From Corynebacterium gottingense (GTDB lineage: Bacteria; Actinomycetota; Actinomycetes; Mycobacteriales; Mycobacteriaceae): a stretch of 64,000 nucleotides of DNA. The notes below the pieces were generated by a model. That model made no database searches and had not been told where the DNA came from. It worked only from the letters and a program-made list of their open reading frames with translations. Below are positions 38,514 to 49,334 of this stretch, piece after piece. Every line of letters starts with the position of its first letter. Position 1 is the stretch's first letter. The stretch is taken from positions 62,001 through 126,000 of the forward strand of contig NZ_RDRE01000007.1 of the NCBI RefSeq assembly GCF_003693265.1. Reading direction: 5' to 3'. The position numbers and the translations under genes are program-made.

Positions 38514-40145
38514 CTAGGAGCGGCTGACGTTGAGCTTGTTCTTGGACACTTCGCCGGCGTCCAGGGCCTGCGCCTCCGGCTCGCGCACGACGCGCTCGCC
38601 AGAGGAAGCCTGGAAGGTGCGAGCGAACTCTTCGTTGACGCGCTTGATTGCGTCCTTCGAAGCGTCGTCGAGCTGCTTGCCGCCCTCGATCTGGCTAAAG
38701 ACCTCGGGTGCGGAGGACTGGATGGCCTCCTGCAGCTCGGACTCGTAACGGCGGACATCCTCGACGGGAACGACGTCGAAGAGACCCTCGTTCGCTGCCC
38801 AGATGGACACGATCTGGTACTCCACCGGCTGCGGTGCGTTCTCGGACTGCTTCAGCAGCTCGACCAGACGCTGACCGCGCTCAAGCTGCTTCTTGGAAGC
38901 AGCGTCGAGGTCGGAAGCGAAAGCCGCGAACGCCTCAAGGTCACGGTATGCGGCGAGGTCCAGACGCAGGTTACCTGCGACCTTCTTCATGCCCTTGGTC
39001 TGCGCAGCGCCACCGACACGGGAGACAGAGATACCCACGTCGATAGCCGGGCGCACGCCCTGGTTGAACAGGTCGGACTGGAGGAAGACCTGGCCGTCCG
39101 TAATGGAAATGACGTTGGTCGGAATGAACGCGCCCACGTCGTTTGCCTTGGTCTCGATGATCGGCAGTGCGGTCAGGGAGCCAGCGCCGAGCTCGTCGTT
39201 CAGCTTCGCTGCACGCTCAAGGAGACGGGAGTGCAGGTAGAAGACGTCGCCCGGGTATGCCTCGCGGCCCGGCGGGCGGCGCAGCAGCAGCGAGATCGCA
39301 CGGTAGGCCTCGGCCTGCTTGGTCAGATCATCGTAGATGACCAGGACGTGCTTGCCCTGGTACATCCAGTGCTGGCCGAGTGCAGCGCCGGAGAACGGTG
39401 CCAGCCACTTGAAGCCTGCGGAGTCGGACGCCGGAGCCGCAACGATGGTGGTGTACTCCAGCGCACCGTGATCCTCCAGGGTCTTGCGCACACCAGCGAT
39501 GGTGGAGCCCTTCTGGCCCACAGCCACGTAGATGCAGCGCACCTGCTTCGACGGGTCACCGGTCTCCCAGAAAGCCTTCTGGTTGAGGATGGTGTCGATG
39601 CAGACCGCGGTCTTACCGGTCTTGCGGTCACCAATGATGAGCTGACGCTGGCCGCGGCCGATCGGGGTCATGGCGTCAATCGCCTTCATGCCCGTCTGCA
39701 GCGGCTCCTCGACCGGCTGGCGGTCGAGAACGCCTGCGGCCTGGAGCTCCAGGGCGCGCTCTTCTTTGGACTCAATCGGGCCAAGGCCGTCAATCGGCTG
39801 ACCCAGGGGGTTGATTACTCGGCCAAGGAAGTCTTCCCCAACGGGGATGGACAGGACTTCGCCCGTCCGCTTGACTTCGTCGCCTTCGGTCAGGGACTCA
39901 AAGTTACCCAGCACCACGACACCGATGGAATCGGTCTCGAGGTTCTGTGCGACGCCAATGACGCCGTTCGGGAACTCGAGCAGCTCGTTCGTCATGCACC
40001 CTGGCAGCCCGGAAACCTGGGCAATACCATCTGCAGCCGAAGTCACCACGCCGACCTCCTCACGGGAGGCCTCCGCGGAGTAGCTCGAGGTGTAGTTCGC
40101 TATCGCGCTACGGATCTCATCGGAGGAGATCGTCAGCTCCGCCAT
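38514..40145 (-). CDS. atpA: ATP synthase alpha subunit
   Basis: The 543-residue non-catalytic nucleotide-binding subunit. The start [15 protein letters not shown] follows AGGAAG, so the upstream in-frame Met codons are rejected. Walker A is [10 protein letters not shown] and the [12 protein letters not shown] region is normal. It follows atpH after 43 bp. Confidence 0.97.
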   Translation of the reverse strand: MAELTISSDEIRSAIANYTSSYSAEASREEVGVVTSAADGIAQVSGLPGCMTNELLEFPNGVIGVAQNLETDSIGVVVLGNFESLTEGDEVKRTGEVLSIPVGEDFLGRVINPLGQPIDGLGPIESKEERALELQAAGVLDRQPVEEPLQTGMKAIDAMTPIGRGQRQLIIGDRKTGKTAVCIDTILNQKAFWETGDPSKQVRCIYVAVGQKGSTIAGVRKTLEDHGALEYTTIVAAPASDSAGFKWLAPFSGAALGQHWMYQGKHVLVIYDDLTKQAEAYRAISLLLRRPPGREAYPGDVFYLHSRLLERAAKLNDELGAGSLTALPIIETKANDVGAFIPTNVISITDGQVFLQSDLFNQGVRPAIDVGISVSRVGGAAQTKGMKKVAGNLRLDLAAYRDLEAFAAFASDLDAASKKQLERGQRLVELLKQSENAPQPVEYQIVSIWAANEGLFDVVPVEDVRRYESELQEAIQSSAPEVFSQIEGGKQLDDASKDAIKRVNEEFARTFQASSGERVVREPEAQALDAGEVSKNKLNVSRS

Positions 40146-40188
40146 GTTCTTCCTGCTCTCGGTAGTTTGTTCCAGCATTATCTTCGTT

Positions 40189-41022
40189 CTAAAGGGCCGC
40201 GTTGGCAGCGACGTCGGTGCGCAGGCGCGTGAGCTTGCCACGCGTCGAACCATCAATCACTTCGTCACCAACGCGGATAACCACACCACCGAGGAGGCTG
40301 GGGTCAACCTCGGAGTGGATGGCCATCTCGCGGCCGTAAATCTTCTCAAGCTTCTGCGCCAGGACGCCGCGCTGGGAGTCGGACAACTCCTCCGCGGTGG
40401 CGACACGTGCCACGGTCTTGCCACGCATACCGGCAAACTCGGAGGACAGCTCCACCAAGTCATCTACCGGGTTGTGGCGCGGGCGACCGATGACCTGCAA
40501 AGCCAAAGCCTCGGTGAACATCGTCACCTTGCCGTAAATCACGTTTGCCAGCAGTCCTCGCTTCTTCTCGGAGGCCGCCGTGCGGTCGGACAACAGCTGG
40601 GTCAGATCCTTTTCGCGCTCCAGCACGTTGGCGAGCTGGTACAGCTCAGTTTCAACCTGCTCGAGCTTGCCGTCTTTCTCGGCCCCGCGCGCGATTGCGC
40701 GGCGGCCGAGGTTGACCAGCCCGGTGCGGAACTCGCGGGGCGTGGACCACTCCTGCTCGGCTGCTGCCAGCAGGACCTCAAGCGTCGGATCTGCGACCTT
40801 GGCGCTAAACACGTCGCGCATAATGCCGGTGCGCTGGGAGCTCTCCACCGAGTTATCAGCAACGGCGATGCGCAGTGCGCGCTCGCCGTCCAGCTGGTTC
40901 ACGATGAGGAAGAGCTCAGCACCGACGTTCATCGCCACGGCGACGGCATTGTCGGAATTCTGGATCAGCTGATCAAGCTTCTCCGAGACCTTTGCTTGTG
41001 CTTCGCGACTCGCTGCCTTCAT
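40189..41022 (-). CDS. atpH: ATP synthase delta subunit
   Basis: The 277-residue peripheral-stalk subunit. It is about 90 residues longer than E. coli delta, as is usual for corynebacteria and mycobacteria, where atpH carries an extra N-terminal part. The C-terminus [22 protein letters not shown] is the family signature. It starts 5 bp after atpF. Confidence 0.94.
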   Translation of the reverse strand: MKAASREAQAKVSEKLDQLIQNSDNAVAVAMNVGAELFLIVNQLDGERALRIAVADNSVESSQRTGIMRDVFSAKVADPTLEVLLAAAEQEWSTPREFRTGLVNLGRRAIARGAEKDGKLEQVETELYQLANVLEREKDLTQLLSDRTAASEKKRGLLANVIYGKVTMFTEALALQVIGRPRHNPVDDLVELSSEFAGMRGKTVARVATAEELSDSQRGVLAQKLEKIYGREMAIHSEVDPSLLGGVVIRVGDEVIDGSTRGKLTRLRTDVAANAAL

Positions 41023-41027
41023 CTCGC

Positions 41028-41600
41028 CTACTTTCTCGTCGAGACGTTGTCGAGCTCAGAGAGGAAGGAGTCGATCGTGTTCGAGCGGCGGGTGGAGTCC
41101 GACAGCTCGGTGCCAAGCAGACGCTCGGCGAGGTTGATCGAGTTCTGGCCCAAATCGTTGCGCAGCTCTGCGACGACCTGCTCACGGGATGCCAGAAGCT
41201 GCTTCTCTCCAGCTTCCACAATGCGCTTGGACTCTGCCTCCGCGCGCTCGCGGGACTCCGCCTCGATCTCCTTACCCTTGGTGCGGGCAGCTTCGCGGAT
41301 CGCGGCGGCCTCGGCGCGTGCCTCAGCAAGCTCAGCATTGTTCTTTTCCAGGGCAGCCGATGCTTCAGCCTGGGCAGCCTGAGCGCGCTCAATGCCACCC
41401 TTGATTTGGTCTTCGCGCTCCGCCAGCACTTCCCGGAACTTCGGAAGCACGTACTTCCAGAAGAGGAGGAAGATGATGATGAAGACGACAAGCGACCAAA
41501 CCACGTCGTACGGGGCAGGCAGAAGCACGGAGGGCTCCGAAGTCATCGGAATCTCCTCGGTCCCTTCTGCCGCCACGAGAAATTCGTTGACGTTAGTCAT
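41028..41600 (-). CDS. atpF: ATP synthase b subunit
   Basis: The 190-residue b subunit of the peripheral stalk. One membrane helix ([21 protein letters not shown]) is followed by a long charged amphipathic helix with alanine-rich heptads ([20 protein letters not shown]). About 25 polar residues precede the helix. It lies between atpE and atpH. Confidence 0.95.
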   Translation of the reverse strand: MTNVNEFLVAAEGTEEIPMTSEPSVLLPAPYDVVWSLVVFIIIFLLFWKYVLPKFREVLAEREDQIKGGIERAQAAQAEASAALEKNNAELAEARAEAAAIREAARTKGKEIEAESRERAEAESKRIVEAGEKQLLASREQVVAELRNDLGQNSINLAERLLGTELSDSTRRSNTIDSFLSELDNVSTRK

Positions 41601-41654
41601 TGGTTGCTCCTGTTCTAGAAATGAAATCTGTTCGCTAGGTGGTGCGAGCTTTTC

Positions 41655-41918
<264 letters not shown>

Positions 41919-42001
41919 CTAGGTGCTCCCCCGCTCCTAGTGCGGGAGGGCGAGTGACAATGTGGAGGGGTTATTCAGTTTGACCGGTTGGTCGCGCTTT
42001 G

Positions 42002-42796
42002 TTAGTGCGCATCCGCATGCAGCGATAGTTCGATGTACACCGCCGTCAGCAGGGCAAAAATGTATGCCTGCAGGAAAATAACGATGAGCTCGTAGAGCGT
42101 GAACAGAATCGCAGCAATGATGGTCAGGCCACTGAATGCGGTCCACCCGTTGAGCTGCCAGAAGAAGAAGTTCGTAGCAGAGTACAGCAGGACCAAAATG
42201 ATGTGGCCGGCCAGGAAGTTCGCCATCAGACGAATTGCCAGGGTGACCGGACGCAGGATGAAGGTTGAGAAGATCTCAATCGGCACCACGAGGAAGTGGA
42301 GGAAGAAAGGCAGTCCAGGAATGACGGTGGAGTGCTTGAAAAACGCCACACCGTAGCGCTGGACGCCCGCGTAGATCATCGCGATGTAGGCAACAACCGC
42401 CAGCACGGCCGGCATGCCGATACGTGCGTTAGGTGAGATGTTGAGGAACGGAATGATCGTCGCGGCATTCATGAACAGCACGGTGAAGAAGATGGTGGCA
42501 ATGACCGGCAGGAACCGGTTTCCATCCTTCTTCCCCAACGTATCTTCTGCAATGTTGACGCGGACGAAGTCCACGCCCATCTCTGCGAAGTTTTGCAGCC
42601 CCTTAGGAACCAGCTTCGGCTTCCTAAAGGCAATAACAAAGAGGACCACAAGGATTGCCGCGACAAGAAGTCGGACAAGCATAATGCGGTCGAGCGCGAA
42701 CCATCCATTGGCAAAGTCTTCACCAATGAACTGGTCGTACGTGTGCCCCGGGAAAATTTCTGGACCAAGTTCGGGTGCGTGGAATGAACCCTTCAT
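42002..42796 (-). CDS. atpB: ATP synthase a subunit
   Basis: The 264-residue a subunit of Fo, with five or six membrane helices. The essential arginine lies in TLAIRLMANFLAGHI. The start is taken at ATG 42796 (MKGSFHAPELGPE); a TTG two codons upstream is possible. There is no Shine-Dalgarno sequence; TACAAC lies 7 nt before the ATG, so a leaderless or internal start is possible. First gene of the atp operon, preceded by 440 bp of non-coding DNA. Confidence 0.95.
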   Translation of the reverse strand: MKGSFHAPELGPEIFPGHTYDQFIGEDFANGWFALDRIMLVRLLVAAILVVLFVIAFRKPKLVPKGLQNFAEMGVDFVRVNIAEDTLGKKDGNRFLPVIATIFFTVLFMNAATIIPFLNISPNARIGMPAVLAVVAYIAMIYAGVQRYGVAFFKHSTVIPGLPFFLHFLVVPIEIFSTFILRPVTLAIRLMANFLAGHIILVLLYSATNFFFWQLNGWTAFSGLTIIAAILFTLYELIVIFLQAYIFALLTAVYIELSLHADAH

Positions 42797-42927
42797 GGCC
42801 AAAGTTGTAACGCTCAGCGTTCTCTCCCGTTCTCGGGCCGCATCCTCAAAGAATGCGGTGCGATGGACGTCTTCATCAAGGCTGTCTCCCGCGGCGGACT
42901 CCGTCGCACATCTGCTTCCGCGGGGAC

Positions 42928-42979
42928 AGGGGAGTCTCTTCAGGCAGCGAGACCCAGCGGCGCTGGGCAGTCCCCTGCC
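42928..42979 (-). ncRNA. Candidate structured leader element, three-way junction with alternative hairpin
   Basis: AGGGGA (42928-42933) can pair with TCCCCT (42971-42976), enclosing GTCTC/GAGAC (42934-42938, 42949-42953) and CCCAGC/GCTGGG (42953-42958, 42962-42967). A competing hairpin, GGCAG/CTGCC (42966-42970, 42975-42979), would break the outer and second stems. Such exclusive pairings are typical of RNA switches. No known riboswitch class is recognised. Confidence 0.4.
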
Positions 42980-43137
42980 TCAAGTAAGCCCAGCGGATAC
43001 TTTAACAGGTCGTCATGAGTTTCCTGGACTTTGGGGGGACTCGGACACTATGCACCCTCAACCTGGGAAGTTTGCGCCCAACTTTGACTCAACAGCCTGC
43101 AGATTTGCCCTCCTGTAACATCAGTCACACACACGCG

Positions 43138-43160
43138 AAAAGGGGTGGAATTTTCCCCTT
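43138..43160 (-). terminator. Intrinsic terminator after the AtpI-like gene
   Basis: On the minus strand AAGGGG pairs with CCCCTT, followed by TT, 77-99 nt past the stop codon. It would separate the wecA/AtpI-like transcript from the atp operon. Confidence 0.6.
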
Positions 43161-43186
43161 CTTTGGCCAAGGCGTGGGCCTGGCTA

Positions 43187-43210
43187 CCCCCGGTTGCGCA
43201 CCTCCGGGGG
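43187..43210 (-). terminator. GC-rich hairpin after the AtpI-like gene
   Basis: A perfect 7-bp stem CCCCCGG/CCGGGGG with a 10-nt loop, 27 nt past the stop codon. No U-tract follows, so it may only stabilise the transcript end. Confidence 0.45.
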
Positions 43211-43236
43211 CAGGCCGGATCGGGGATAGCTCGGGG

Positions 43237-43701
43237 CTAGCTCAGGTACGACGTCCTCGTCGTAATAACGCCCCACGCCTCGGCGGCCAGCGCGACGACG
43301 AGCGCCGCGAGCGTGGTGACACCGAACGCCGTCGAATCATAAAAGTTGAAGTTACGCAACCAGACGAAGAGTAAAATCAAGACCACCATCTTGACCAGCC
43401 ACCCGCCGAGGACGACCGCCATCGTGGTGCTGGGCGAGGATTCGGAGGTCACCAGGACGGTGACCGCGGTAGCCAGCACGAACCCACCGCCAATGGCCAC
43501 GCCCAAGAGCACGGCCCAGATCCCGGGGAGATCGCGCGTGGCGCCCCATGCCATCAGGCTGATCAACGTGAGCGCGACGAGCGCTCCCCCGGCAACCTTG
43601 AGGGCTCGGATGATTGGCCGACGCTGGTCCGTGTATTCGGAAGCGTCGCGGACGTTAAGGTCGCGGGGCTGGGATTCCGGATTCGGGCTGGAAGTAGTCA
43701 C
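43237..43701 (-). CDS. AtpI-like small membrane protein upstream of atpB
   Basis: A 154-residue membrane protein with four hydrophobic segments (for example VAGGALVALTLISLMAWGA and MAVVLGGWLVKMVVLILLFVW). The hydrophilic N-terminus is about 30 residues. Position between wecA and atpB matches the AtpI-like gene of mycobacteria, thought to help c-ring assembly or Mg/Ca uptake. The start is GTG, with TAAACT 8 nt upstream. A terminator follows, so it is expressed apart from the atp genes. Confidence 0.75.
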   Translation of the reverse strand: MTTSSPNPESQPRDLNVRDASEYTDQRRPIIRALKVAGGALVALTLISLMAWGATRDLPGIWAVLLGVAIGGGFVLATAVTVLVTSESSPSTTMAVVLGGWLVKMVVLILLFVWLRNFNFYDSTAFGVTTLAALVVALAAEAWGVITTRTSYLS

Positions 43702-43712
43702 GATGGGTAAGT

Positions 43713-44915
43713 TTACCTACGCGCGTGCTCGATCTCCCCGCGCCCTCTCCCCTCGCCGGACCCCAGCGGGGCCTCGACCGGTTTCGGCCCAATCTTTCCG
43801 GCCATCAACGGGACGAGAGTGAGCAGAAAGGCGCCGAGCAAGAGTACAGCGGTGAACACCGCTGCCACCCGCACCGGGACGATCGAGAAGCTCACCGCGC
43901 CAAACGCCACTGCGGCCACCCAAAAGTACAGCACAAGCACGGTGCGTCGGTGCGTATGACCCAAGCGCAACAGCCTGTGGTGGATGTGCCCGGCGTCCGC
44001 AGCAAAGGGGCTTTGCCCCCTCGCGGTGCGTCGAATCACCGCCCAAACCAGGTCCACCACCGGAAGCGCAATCGCAGCAGCGACCACGATGATCGGACTG
44101 ATCAACGCCACCAGGTCTGCGGTCCCGTACAGCGACATGTTGATTTTGCCCGACGCCGAGATCGACGCCGCAGCCAGCAACAATCCGATCAGCATCGCGC
44201 CCGAGTCGCCCATAAAGATGCGCGCCGGCTCAAAGTTGTGCGGAAGGAAACCCGCGCAGATGCCCACGAGCGCCGCGCAGATGATCGCAGGCGGATACGC
44301 GGACACGGCGCCGCCCTGCTCGTGCAGGACGGTGAGCGAAAACACCAGGATCGCTGCGCCGGCGATGACGCCGATCCCCGCGGCGAGCCCGTCGATGCCG
44401 TCAACGAAGTTCACGGCGTTGACCAGCAGCACCGTAAACACGGCAGCGATCACCATCCCCTGCATCTGGTCCAGAATCAGCGTGGTGCCCTCACCGAAGG
44501 GCACGTAGAACACGGTGAACGCGATGCCCATCAGGCACATAATGATGGCGGCCAAGAACTGCCCCAGCAGCTTCGTCATCGCGCCGAGCTCGTAGAGGTC
44601 GTCCACGATACCCACGATGACGATCGCAAACGCGCCCGCCAGCACCGCCGTCATCTCCGGGGTGATCGGCGCAAACCCGCGGGTCAGCGCGGGAAGCTGC
44701 TGTGCGAGGAACACGGCGCAAACGAAGCCGGTGAACATAGCAAGCCCGCCCACGGACGGCGTCGGCTGCGTGTGCACGTCTCGTTTGCGGACCTCCGCGA
44801 CACGCCCGGTGCGCACGAGCAATGAGCGCACCGGGCCGGTGGCTAGGTACGTGATTGCGGCGGCTACGAGCAGGACGAGGCCGAGCTCGCGCAGCGGGAC
44901 GCCAGCTCCCGTCAT
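43713..44915 (-). CDS. wecA: Decaprenyl-phosphate N-acetylglucosaminephosphotransferase, WecA/Rfe
   Basis: A 400-residue polytopic enzyme that transfers GlcNAc 1-phosphate to decaprenyl phosphate, the first step of the arabinogalactan linker. Motifs of the family are VGGLAMF, NFVDGIDGLAAG with the catalytic aspartates, FMGDSGAMLIG, and HIHHRLLRLG. About 11 membrane helices are visible. The start follows the tsaC stop directly (ATG at 44915, stop at 44916). A charged tail ends the protein. Confidence 0.94.
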   Translation of the reverse strand: MTGAGVPLRELGLVLLVAAAITYLATGPVRSLLVRTGRVAEVRKRDVHTQPTPSVGGLAMFTGFVCAVFLAQQLPALTRGFAPITPEMTAVLAGAFAIVIVGIVDDLYELGAMTKLLGQFLAAIIMCLMGIAFTVFYVPFGEGTTLILDQMQGMVIAAVFTVLLVNAVNFVDGIDGLAAGIGVIAGAAILVFSLTVLHEQGGAVSAYPPAIICAALVGICAGFLPHNFEPARIFMGDSGAMLIGLLLAAASISASGKINMSLYGTADLVALISPIIVVAAAIALPVVDLVWAVIRRTARGQSPFAADAGHIHHRLLRLGHTHRRTVLVLYFWVAAVAFGAVSFSIVPVRVAAVFTAVLLLGAFLLTLVPLMAGKIGPKPVEAPLGSGEGRGRGEIEHARR

Positions 44916-45575
44916 CTACTTCCTCCGCAAGCTCTCCGGGTCAAGGTTCAGGACTTCACCGAGCCGCTCGGCGCTGATCGCTGCCTCGCGCAAGATCTGC
45001 GGGTGGCGGCCGGAAATGTCGATGATCGTGGAAGGCTCTCCCACCTGCGCGTCGCCACCGTCGAGGTACACGCCGATCGCGTCGCCAAACTGCTGCTTCG
45101 CGTTCGCTGCGTTGAGCGCCGGCGGATTACCAGAGATGTTGGCGGACGACACCGCCATCGGCCCCGTCCGCTGCAGCAGCTCCAGCGCGAGCGGCTGGTT
45201 GGGCATGCGCAGCAGCACGGTGCCGCGCGTATCGCCCAGGTTCCACGGCAGGCTCGGCGCCTCCGGGACGACGATGGAGAGCCCGCCCGGCCAAAAGGCC
45301 TCGACCAGCGTCTTCGCCGTGTCGGAGAACTCCCGCACAAGCCCCTGAATGGTGGTCCAGGAACCGACGAGCACCGGCACCGGCATGTCCGGCCCGCGGC
45401 GCTTGGTGGCCAGGAGGCTCGCCACGGCGTCGTTATTAAAGGCGTCAGCGCCGATCCCGTAGACCGTGTCCGTGGGCAGCACGACGCAGCGACCCGCCTG
45501 CACCTGTTCGACCGCAGCGGTCAGCCCCGCCTCGCGCCCGCTCGGCTCGAGGCAGTTGTAGATCATGCTCCCCAT
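44916..45575 (-). CDS. L-threonylcarbamoyladenylate synthase (Sua5/TsaC)
   Basis: A 219-residue enzyme that makes threonylcarbamoyl-AMP for the t6A37 modification of ANN-decoding tRNAs. The YrdC-type motifs are VVLPTDTVYGIGADAFN, KRRGPDMPVPVLVGS, and SSANISGNPPAL. The start at 45575 follows AAGGAGC with good spacing. It is just after prmC and before wecA, a gene order also found in mycobacteria. Confidence 0.93.
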   Translation of the reverse strand: MGSMIYNCLEPSGREAGLTAAVEQVQAGRCVVLPTDTVYGIGADAFNNDAVASLLATKRRGPDMPVPVLVGSWTTIQGLVREFSDTAKTLVEAFWPGGLSIVVPEAPSLPWNLGDTRGTVLLRMPNQPLALELLQRTGPMAVSSANISGNPPALNAANAKQQFGDAIGVYLDGGDAQVGEPSTIIDISGRHPQILREAAISAERLGEVLNLDPESLRRK

Positions 45576-45599
45576 ATCGCTCCTTCGGTTCCGTTTCGG

Positions 45600-46430
45600 C
45601 TACAGCTTACTCGCGCACACAAACCGGTTCCGCCCGGCCAGGTCGCGCAGTACCGTCGGCGGACCGAAGCCGCCGCAAGCCTCAATCACGGAGCAGGTGC
45701 TTGTCGACGTCACGTCATCATGCTCCACGCCCAACCATCCCCCGGGACGCAGCAGGCGCTGGGCCACCGGCACGAGCCCGCGGATCGCGTCCATGCCGTC
45801 GGCGCCGGAGAAGACGGCCTCGGGCGGATCGCGGTATACTTCCGGCTCGAGGTCCGGGGTGTCCGGGACGTACGGCGGGTTGGCCACCACGAGATCCACC
45901 GCGCCGTCGAGGTCGCGGAGGAGCTGGGGGTCGGTCATGGAGGCGTCGACAAGCGTGATGCGCACCCCGTGCGAGGCGGCGTTGCGCGCCGCGTACTCAC
46001 GCGCGGTGGCGGAGAGCTCGACGGCGTACACGCGCGCTTCGGGGATATGGCTGGCAACGTAGATAGCCAGCGCCCCCGAGCCGGTGCCCATGTCCACCAC
46101 GGTGGGTGCCGGCGTGCCGGCGAGGGTGCACACGGCCCAATCGGCCAGGACTTCCGTCTCCGGGCGCGGGATGAACACGCCCGGGCCGACGGCGAGGTCG
46201 AGCGGCCCGAAGGGGGCCGTGCCCGTGATGTGCTGGAGCGGCTCGCGCTGCGCACGACGCTTAACGACGCCAGCGAAACGCTCAGCAAACGTCTCGTCCA
46301 CCTCCGCAAACGTCACCGCCATCGGGCTCATGCCCAGCACGTGGGCGGCGAGCAGGCGGGCGTCGCCGTCCGGGGTGGGGACGCCGGCGTCGGCGAGGAT
46401 CGAGGTGGCGTCGAGAAGCTGCTCCCGCAT
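45600..46430 (-). CDS. prmC: Peptide chain release factor N5-glutamine methyltransferase
   Basis: PrmC methylates the GGQ glutamine of release factors. The 276-residue protein has VDMGTGSGALAIYVAS as SAM motif and VVANPPYVPD as the substrate glutamine motif. The ATG at 46430 (MREQLLDATS) is preferred to a TTG 8 codons upstream, which lies inside prfA. It follows prfA, its likely substrate gene, as in most bacteria. Three copies of the dispersed 12-mer lie in this gene. Confidence 0.93.
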   Translation of the reverse strand: MREQLLDATSILADAGVPTPDGDARLLAAHVLGMSPMAVTFAEVDETFAERFAGVVKRRAQREPLQHITGTAPFGPLDLAVGPGVFIPRPETEVLADWAVCTLAGTPAPTVVDMGTGSGALAIYVASHIPEARVYAVELSATAREYAARNAASHGVRITLVDASMTDPQLLRDLDGAVDLVVANPPYVPDTPDLEPEVYRDPPEAVFSGADGMDAIRGLVPVAQRLLRPGGWLGVEHDDVTSTSTCSVIEACGGFGPPTVLRDLAGRNRFVCASKL

Positions 46431-46440
46431 TGCGGCGCGC

Positions 46441-47514
46441 CTACTCGGCTTCAAGTCGCTCCTGGCGCTCGTGGGTCTGCAGCGCGGTGATCAGGTCCTC
46501 CATGTTGCCGTCGAGGACCGAATCCAGGTTGTTCGCCTTGAAGTTGATGCGGTGATCCGAGATGCGGTTCTCCGGCCAGTTGTAGGTGCGGATGCGCTCC
46601 GAGCGGTCCATCGTGCGGACCTGGGAGGCGCGGCCTTCGGCCTCGGCGGCCTCGGCCTTCTCGCGCTCCAGCTGGTCCAAGCGGGCCTGCAGGACCTGCA
46701 TCGCGCGGGCGCGGTTCTGGATCTGGGAGCGCTCGTTCTGGCAGGTCACCACGATGTTGGTGGGCAGGTGCGTGATGCGCACCGCGGAGTCCGTGGTGTT
46801 CACGCCCTGGCCACCCTTACCGGAGGAGCGGTAGACGTCGACGCGGATGTCCTTCTCGTCGATGTGGACGGACTCGACCTCGTCGGCCTCCGGGAAGACG
46901 TAGACGCCTGCCGCGGAGGTCTGGATGCGGCCCTGGGACTCGGTGACGGGCACGCGCTGCACGCGGTGGACGCCGCCCTCGAACTTCAGCTTGGACCAGG
47001 CGCCGTCGCGCGACGGGTTCTTCGCCTTGACGGACACCGTCATGTCCTTGATGCCGCCGAGGTCGGTCTCCGCGGCGTCGAGGACGTCCCACTTCAGGCC
47101 GTTCTTCTCGCAGTATTTCTGGTACATGCGCGCCAGGTCGCCCGCGAACAGGGCGGCCTCTTCGCCGCCCGCACCGGCTTTGAGCTCCATGATGACGTCG
47201 TCGCCATCGTGCTCGTCTCGCGGGGCGAGGAGGTCTGCGAGCTCCTCCTCCAGGCGGACGATCTCGCCCTCGAGGCGCTCCGCCTCCTCCGCGAACTCCT
47301 TGTCCTCGCTAGCCATCTCGGCTGCCGCCTCGTGGTCGTCCTTGGCCTGCTGGAGCGCGTCGTTCGCTTTGATGATCGGCTGCAACTCGGCGTAGCGCTT
47401 GGACAGCTTGCGGAACAGGTTCTGGTCCGAGGTCACCTCCGGGTCACTCATCTGGGCCTGGATGCCCTGGTACTCGGAGACGTAGTCGTCTACAAGTGAG
47501 ACTTCATTCGCCAT
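46441..47514 (-). CDS. prfA: Peptide chain release factor 1
   Basis: RF1 recognises UAA and UAG. The 357-residue protein has the catalytic GGQ in [18 protein letters not shown] and the stop-codon recognition region [10 protein letters not shown]-terminal coiled coil [19 protein letters not shown] is normal. The ATG overlaps the rho stop codon by one base (TAATG), so it is co-translated with rho. Confidence 0.97.
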   Translation of the reverse strand: MANEVSLVDDYVSEYQGIQAQMSDPEVTSDQNLFRKLSKRYAELQPIIKANDALQQAKDDHEAAAEMASEDKEFAEEAERLEGEIVRLEEELADLLAPRDEHDGDDVIMELKAGAGGEEAALFAGDLARMYQKYCEKNGLKWDVLDAAETDLGGIKDMTVSVKAKNPSRDGAWSKLKFEGGVHRVQRVPVTESQGRIQTSAAGVYVFPEADEVESVHIDEKDIRVDVYRSSGKGGQGVNTTDSAVRITHLPTNIVVTCQNERSQIQNRARAMQVLQARLDQLEREKAEAAEAEGRASQVRTMDRSERIRTYNWPENRISDHRINFKANNLDSVLDGNMEDLITALQTHERQERLEAE

Positions 47515-49334
47515 TACTTGTACTCCTCTTCGTCTTTGTCCGCGACCATGGGAGCGGAGTTGGCCACGCCCATGAGGAACTCGCCGTTCGACTTCGTCTT
47601 CTTCAGCTGCTTAATCAGCATATCGATGGACTGCTGCGGATCCAGCGCCGAAAGGATGCGGCGCAGCTTGTGCATAATGCGCGTCTCCTCCGGGCTCATG
47701 AGCAGATCGTCCTTGCGCGTACCGGACGGGTTGACGTCCACCGCTGGGAACACGCGGCGCTCCGCGATCTTCCGGTCCAGCTTGAGCTCCGCGTTACCGG
47801 TGCCCTTGAACTCCTCGAAGATGACGGTGTCGCCGGCGGAACCGGTCTCCACCATGGCGGTCGCGATGATGGTCAGCGAGCCGCCCTCCTCAATGTTTCG
47901 GGCTGCGCCCAGGAAGCGCTTCGGCGGGTACAGGGCGTTGGAGTCCACACCACCGGAAAGGATGCGGCCCGACGCCGGCGAGGAGTTGTTGTACGCGCGG
48001 CCCAGGCGGGTGATGGAGTCGAGCAGCACGACGACGTCCTGGCCCATCTCCACTAGACGCTTCGCACGCTCGATGGCGAGCTCCGCGACGGCAGTGTGCT
48101 CTGACGGCGGGCGATCGAAGGTCGACGCGATGACCTCGCCCTTCACGCTGCGCTGCATGTCCGTGACCTCTTCCGGGCGCTCGTCGACGAGAACGACCAT
48201 GAGGTAGCACTCCGGGTTGTTGGTGGCGATCGCATTGGCGATGTTCTGCAGGATCGTCGTCTTACCAGCCTTCGGCGGGGAGACGATCAGCGCGCGCTGC
48301 CCCTTACCAATCGGCATGACCAGGTCGATCACGCGGGTGGTGAGGATCTTCGGCTCGGTCTCCAGGCGGAGGCGCTTGTTCGGGTACAGCGGGGTGAGCT
48401 TGTGGAACTCGGCGCGCTGCTTCGCCTCCTCCGTGGTCATCCCGTTGACGGAGTCGACGCGGACGAGCTGGTTGTAGCGCTGGCGGTTGCGGCCGTTGCC
48501 GTGGGAATGGCTTTGCCCGTTCTGGCGAACCTGGCCGATCACGGCGTCGCCCGCGCGCAGGCCGTTCTGGCGCACCAGCTTCTGGTTCACGTACACGTCA
48601 GCGCTGTTCTTGCGGTAACCGGTGGTGCGGACAAACGCGGCGTTGTTGTCCACGATGTCCACGATGCCGGCAACTTCCTGCAGCTCCTCCGGGTCGAACT
48701 GCTGGTTGTTGTCGTTCTGATTGTGCTGGTTGTCGCGGTTGTCCCGGTTTCGGTTCCGGTTGCGGCGGTTCCGGCGGCCGCGGCGTCCGCCACCGCCCTG
48801 GTTGCCGTCGTCGTTGTTGTTGCTATTGTTTCGGCCGCCGCGATTGTTGTGCTTGCCGCCGCGACCGTTGTTGTCGTTGTTGTTGTCGTGATCGTTGTTG
48901 TCACGCTTCTCATCGCGCTTGTCGTCGCGATTGTTGTTGTCGTCCTGGTCCTGGCGTGCGCGGTTGCGGCGCGCCCGACGCGCGGCCGAGCGCGATTCGT
49001 ACTTCTGCCCCTCGCTCTCAGCCTGCTCGCCCTGCTGCGGCTGTTCCGCTTGCGCGTCCTGCGCTGCGTGCTCACCGTCCGCGGGACCAGCGGAGCGTCG
49101 AGAAGCGCGGCGGTGATGCCCTTCGTTGGTGTGTTCCTCGGCTGCTGCCTCGGCCGCCGCGGCGCGTGCCTTGCGCGGAACCTCCCCGGTCACAATCGCC
49201 TGGATCAGGTCGCCCTTCCGCAAACCGGAGACGCCCTTCAGGCCCTTTTCCGCCGCCATCTTGCGCAGCTCGGGGATCTTGAGTGCGGAAAGATCGGCGT
49301 TGCCGCCTGCTGCCGCGTTACCCGTGTCGGTCAC
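47514..49334 (-). CDS. rho: Transcription termination factor Rho, with long disordered insert
   Basis: The 606-residue hexameric RNA helicase that ends transcription. The N-terminal SAP-like part ([17 protein letters not shown]) is followed by about 180 residues of low complexity, rich in Asn, Arg, Asp and Gly. The RNA-binding fold resumes near [15 protein letters not shown], then Walker [12 protein letters not shown], Walker [17 protein letters not shown] and the Q-loop FEEFKGTGN. The start is GTG with AAAGGA 5 nt upstream. The disordered insert is characteristic of high-GC Gram-positives; in M. tuberculosis it binds RNA. Confidence 0.96.
   Translation of the reverse strand: MTDTGNAAAGGNADLSALKIPELRKMAAEKGLKGVSGLRKGDLIQAIVTGEVPRKARAAAAEAAAEEHTNEGHHRRASRRSAGPADGEHAAQDAQAEQPQQGEQAESEGQKYESRSAARRARRNRARQDQDDNNNRDDKRDEKRDNNDHDNNNDNNGRGGKHNNRGGRNNSNNNDDGNQGGGGRRGRRNRRNRNRNRDNRDNQHNQNDNNQQFDPEELQEVAGIVDIVDNNAAFVRTTGYRKNSADVYVNQKLVRQNGLRAGDAVIGQVRQNGQSHSHGNGRNRQRYNQLVRVDSVNGMTTEEAKQRAEFHKLTPLYPNKRLRLETEPKILTTRVIDLVMPIGKGQRALIVSPPKAGKTTILQNIANAIATNNPECYLMVVLVDERPEEVTDMQRSVKGEVIASTFDRPPSEHTAVAELAIERAKRLVEMGQDVVVLLDSITRLGRAYNNSSPASGRILSGGVDSNALYPPKRFLGAARNIEEGGSLTIIATAMVETGSAGDTVIFEEFKGTGNAELKLDRKIAERRVFPAVDVNPSGTRKDDLLMSPEETRIMHKLRRILSALDPQQSIDMLIKQLKKTKSNGEFLMGVANSAPMVADKDEEEYK

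Larger units (their letters stand above)
42797..43236 (-). promoter_or_regulatory. atp operon upstream region with structured RNA elements
   Basis: This 440-bp stretch has no credible gene. On the minus strand it holds, in order: a terminator-like hairpin (43187-43210), an intrinsic terminator (43138-43160), TAAAGT and TAGTGT hexamers that could be atpB promoters, a three-way-junction-like fold (42928-42979), a CCGCAT/ATGCGG hairpin (about 42839-42859) and a small AACGCT/AGCGTT hairpin just before atpB. This is consistent with a regulated leader. Structure is read by eye, not folded. Confidence 0.55.
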
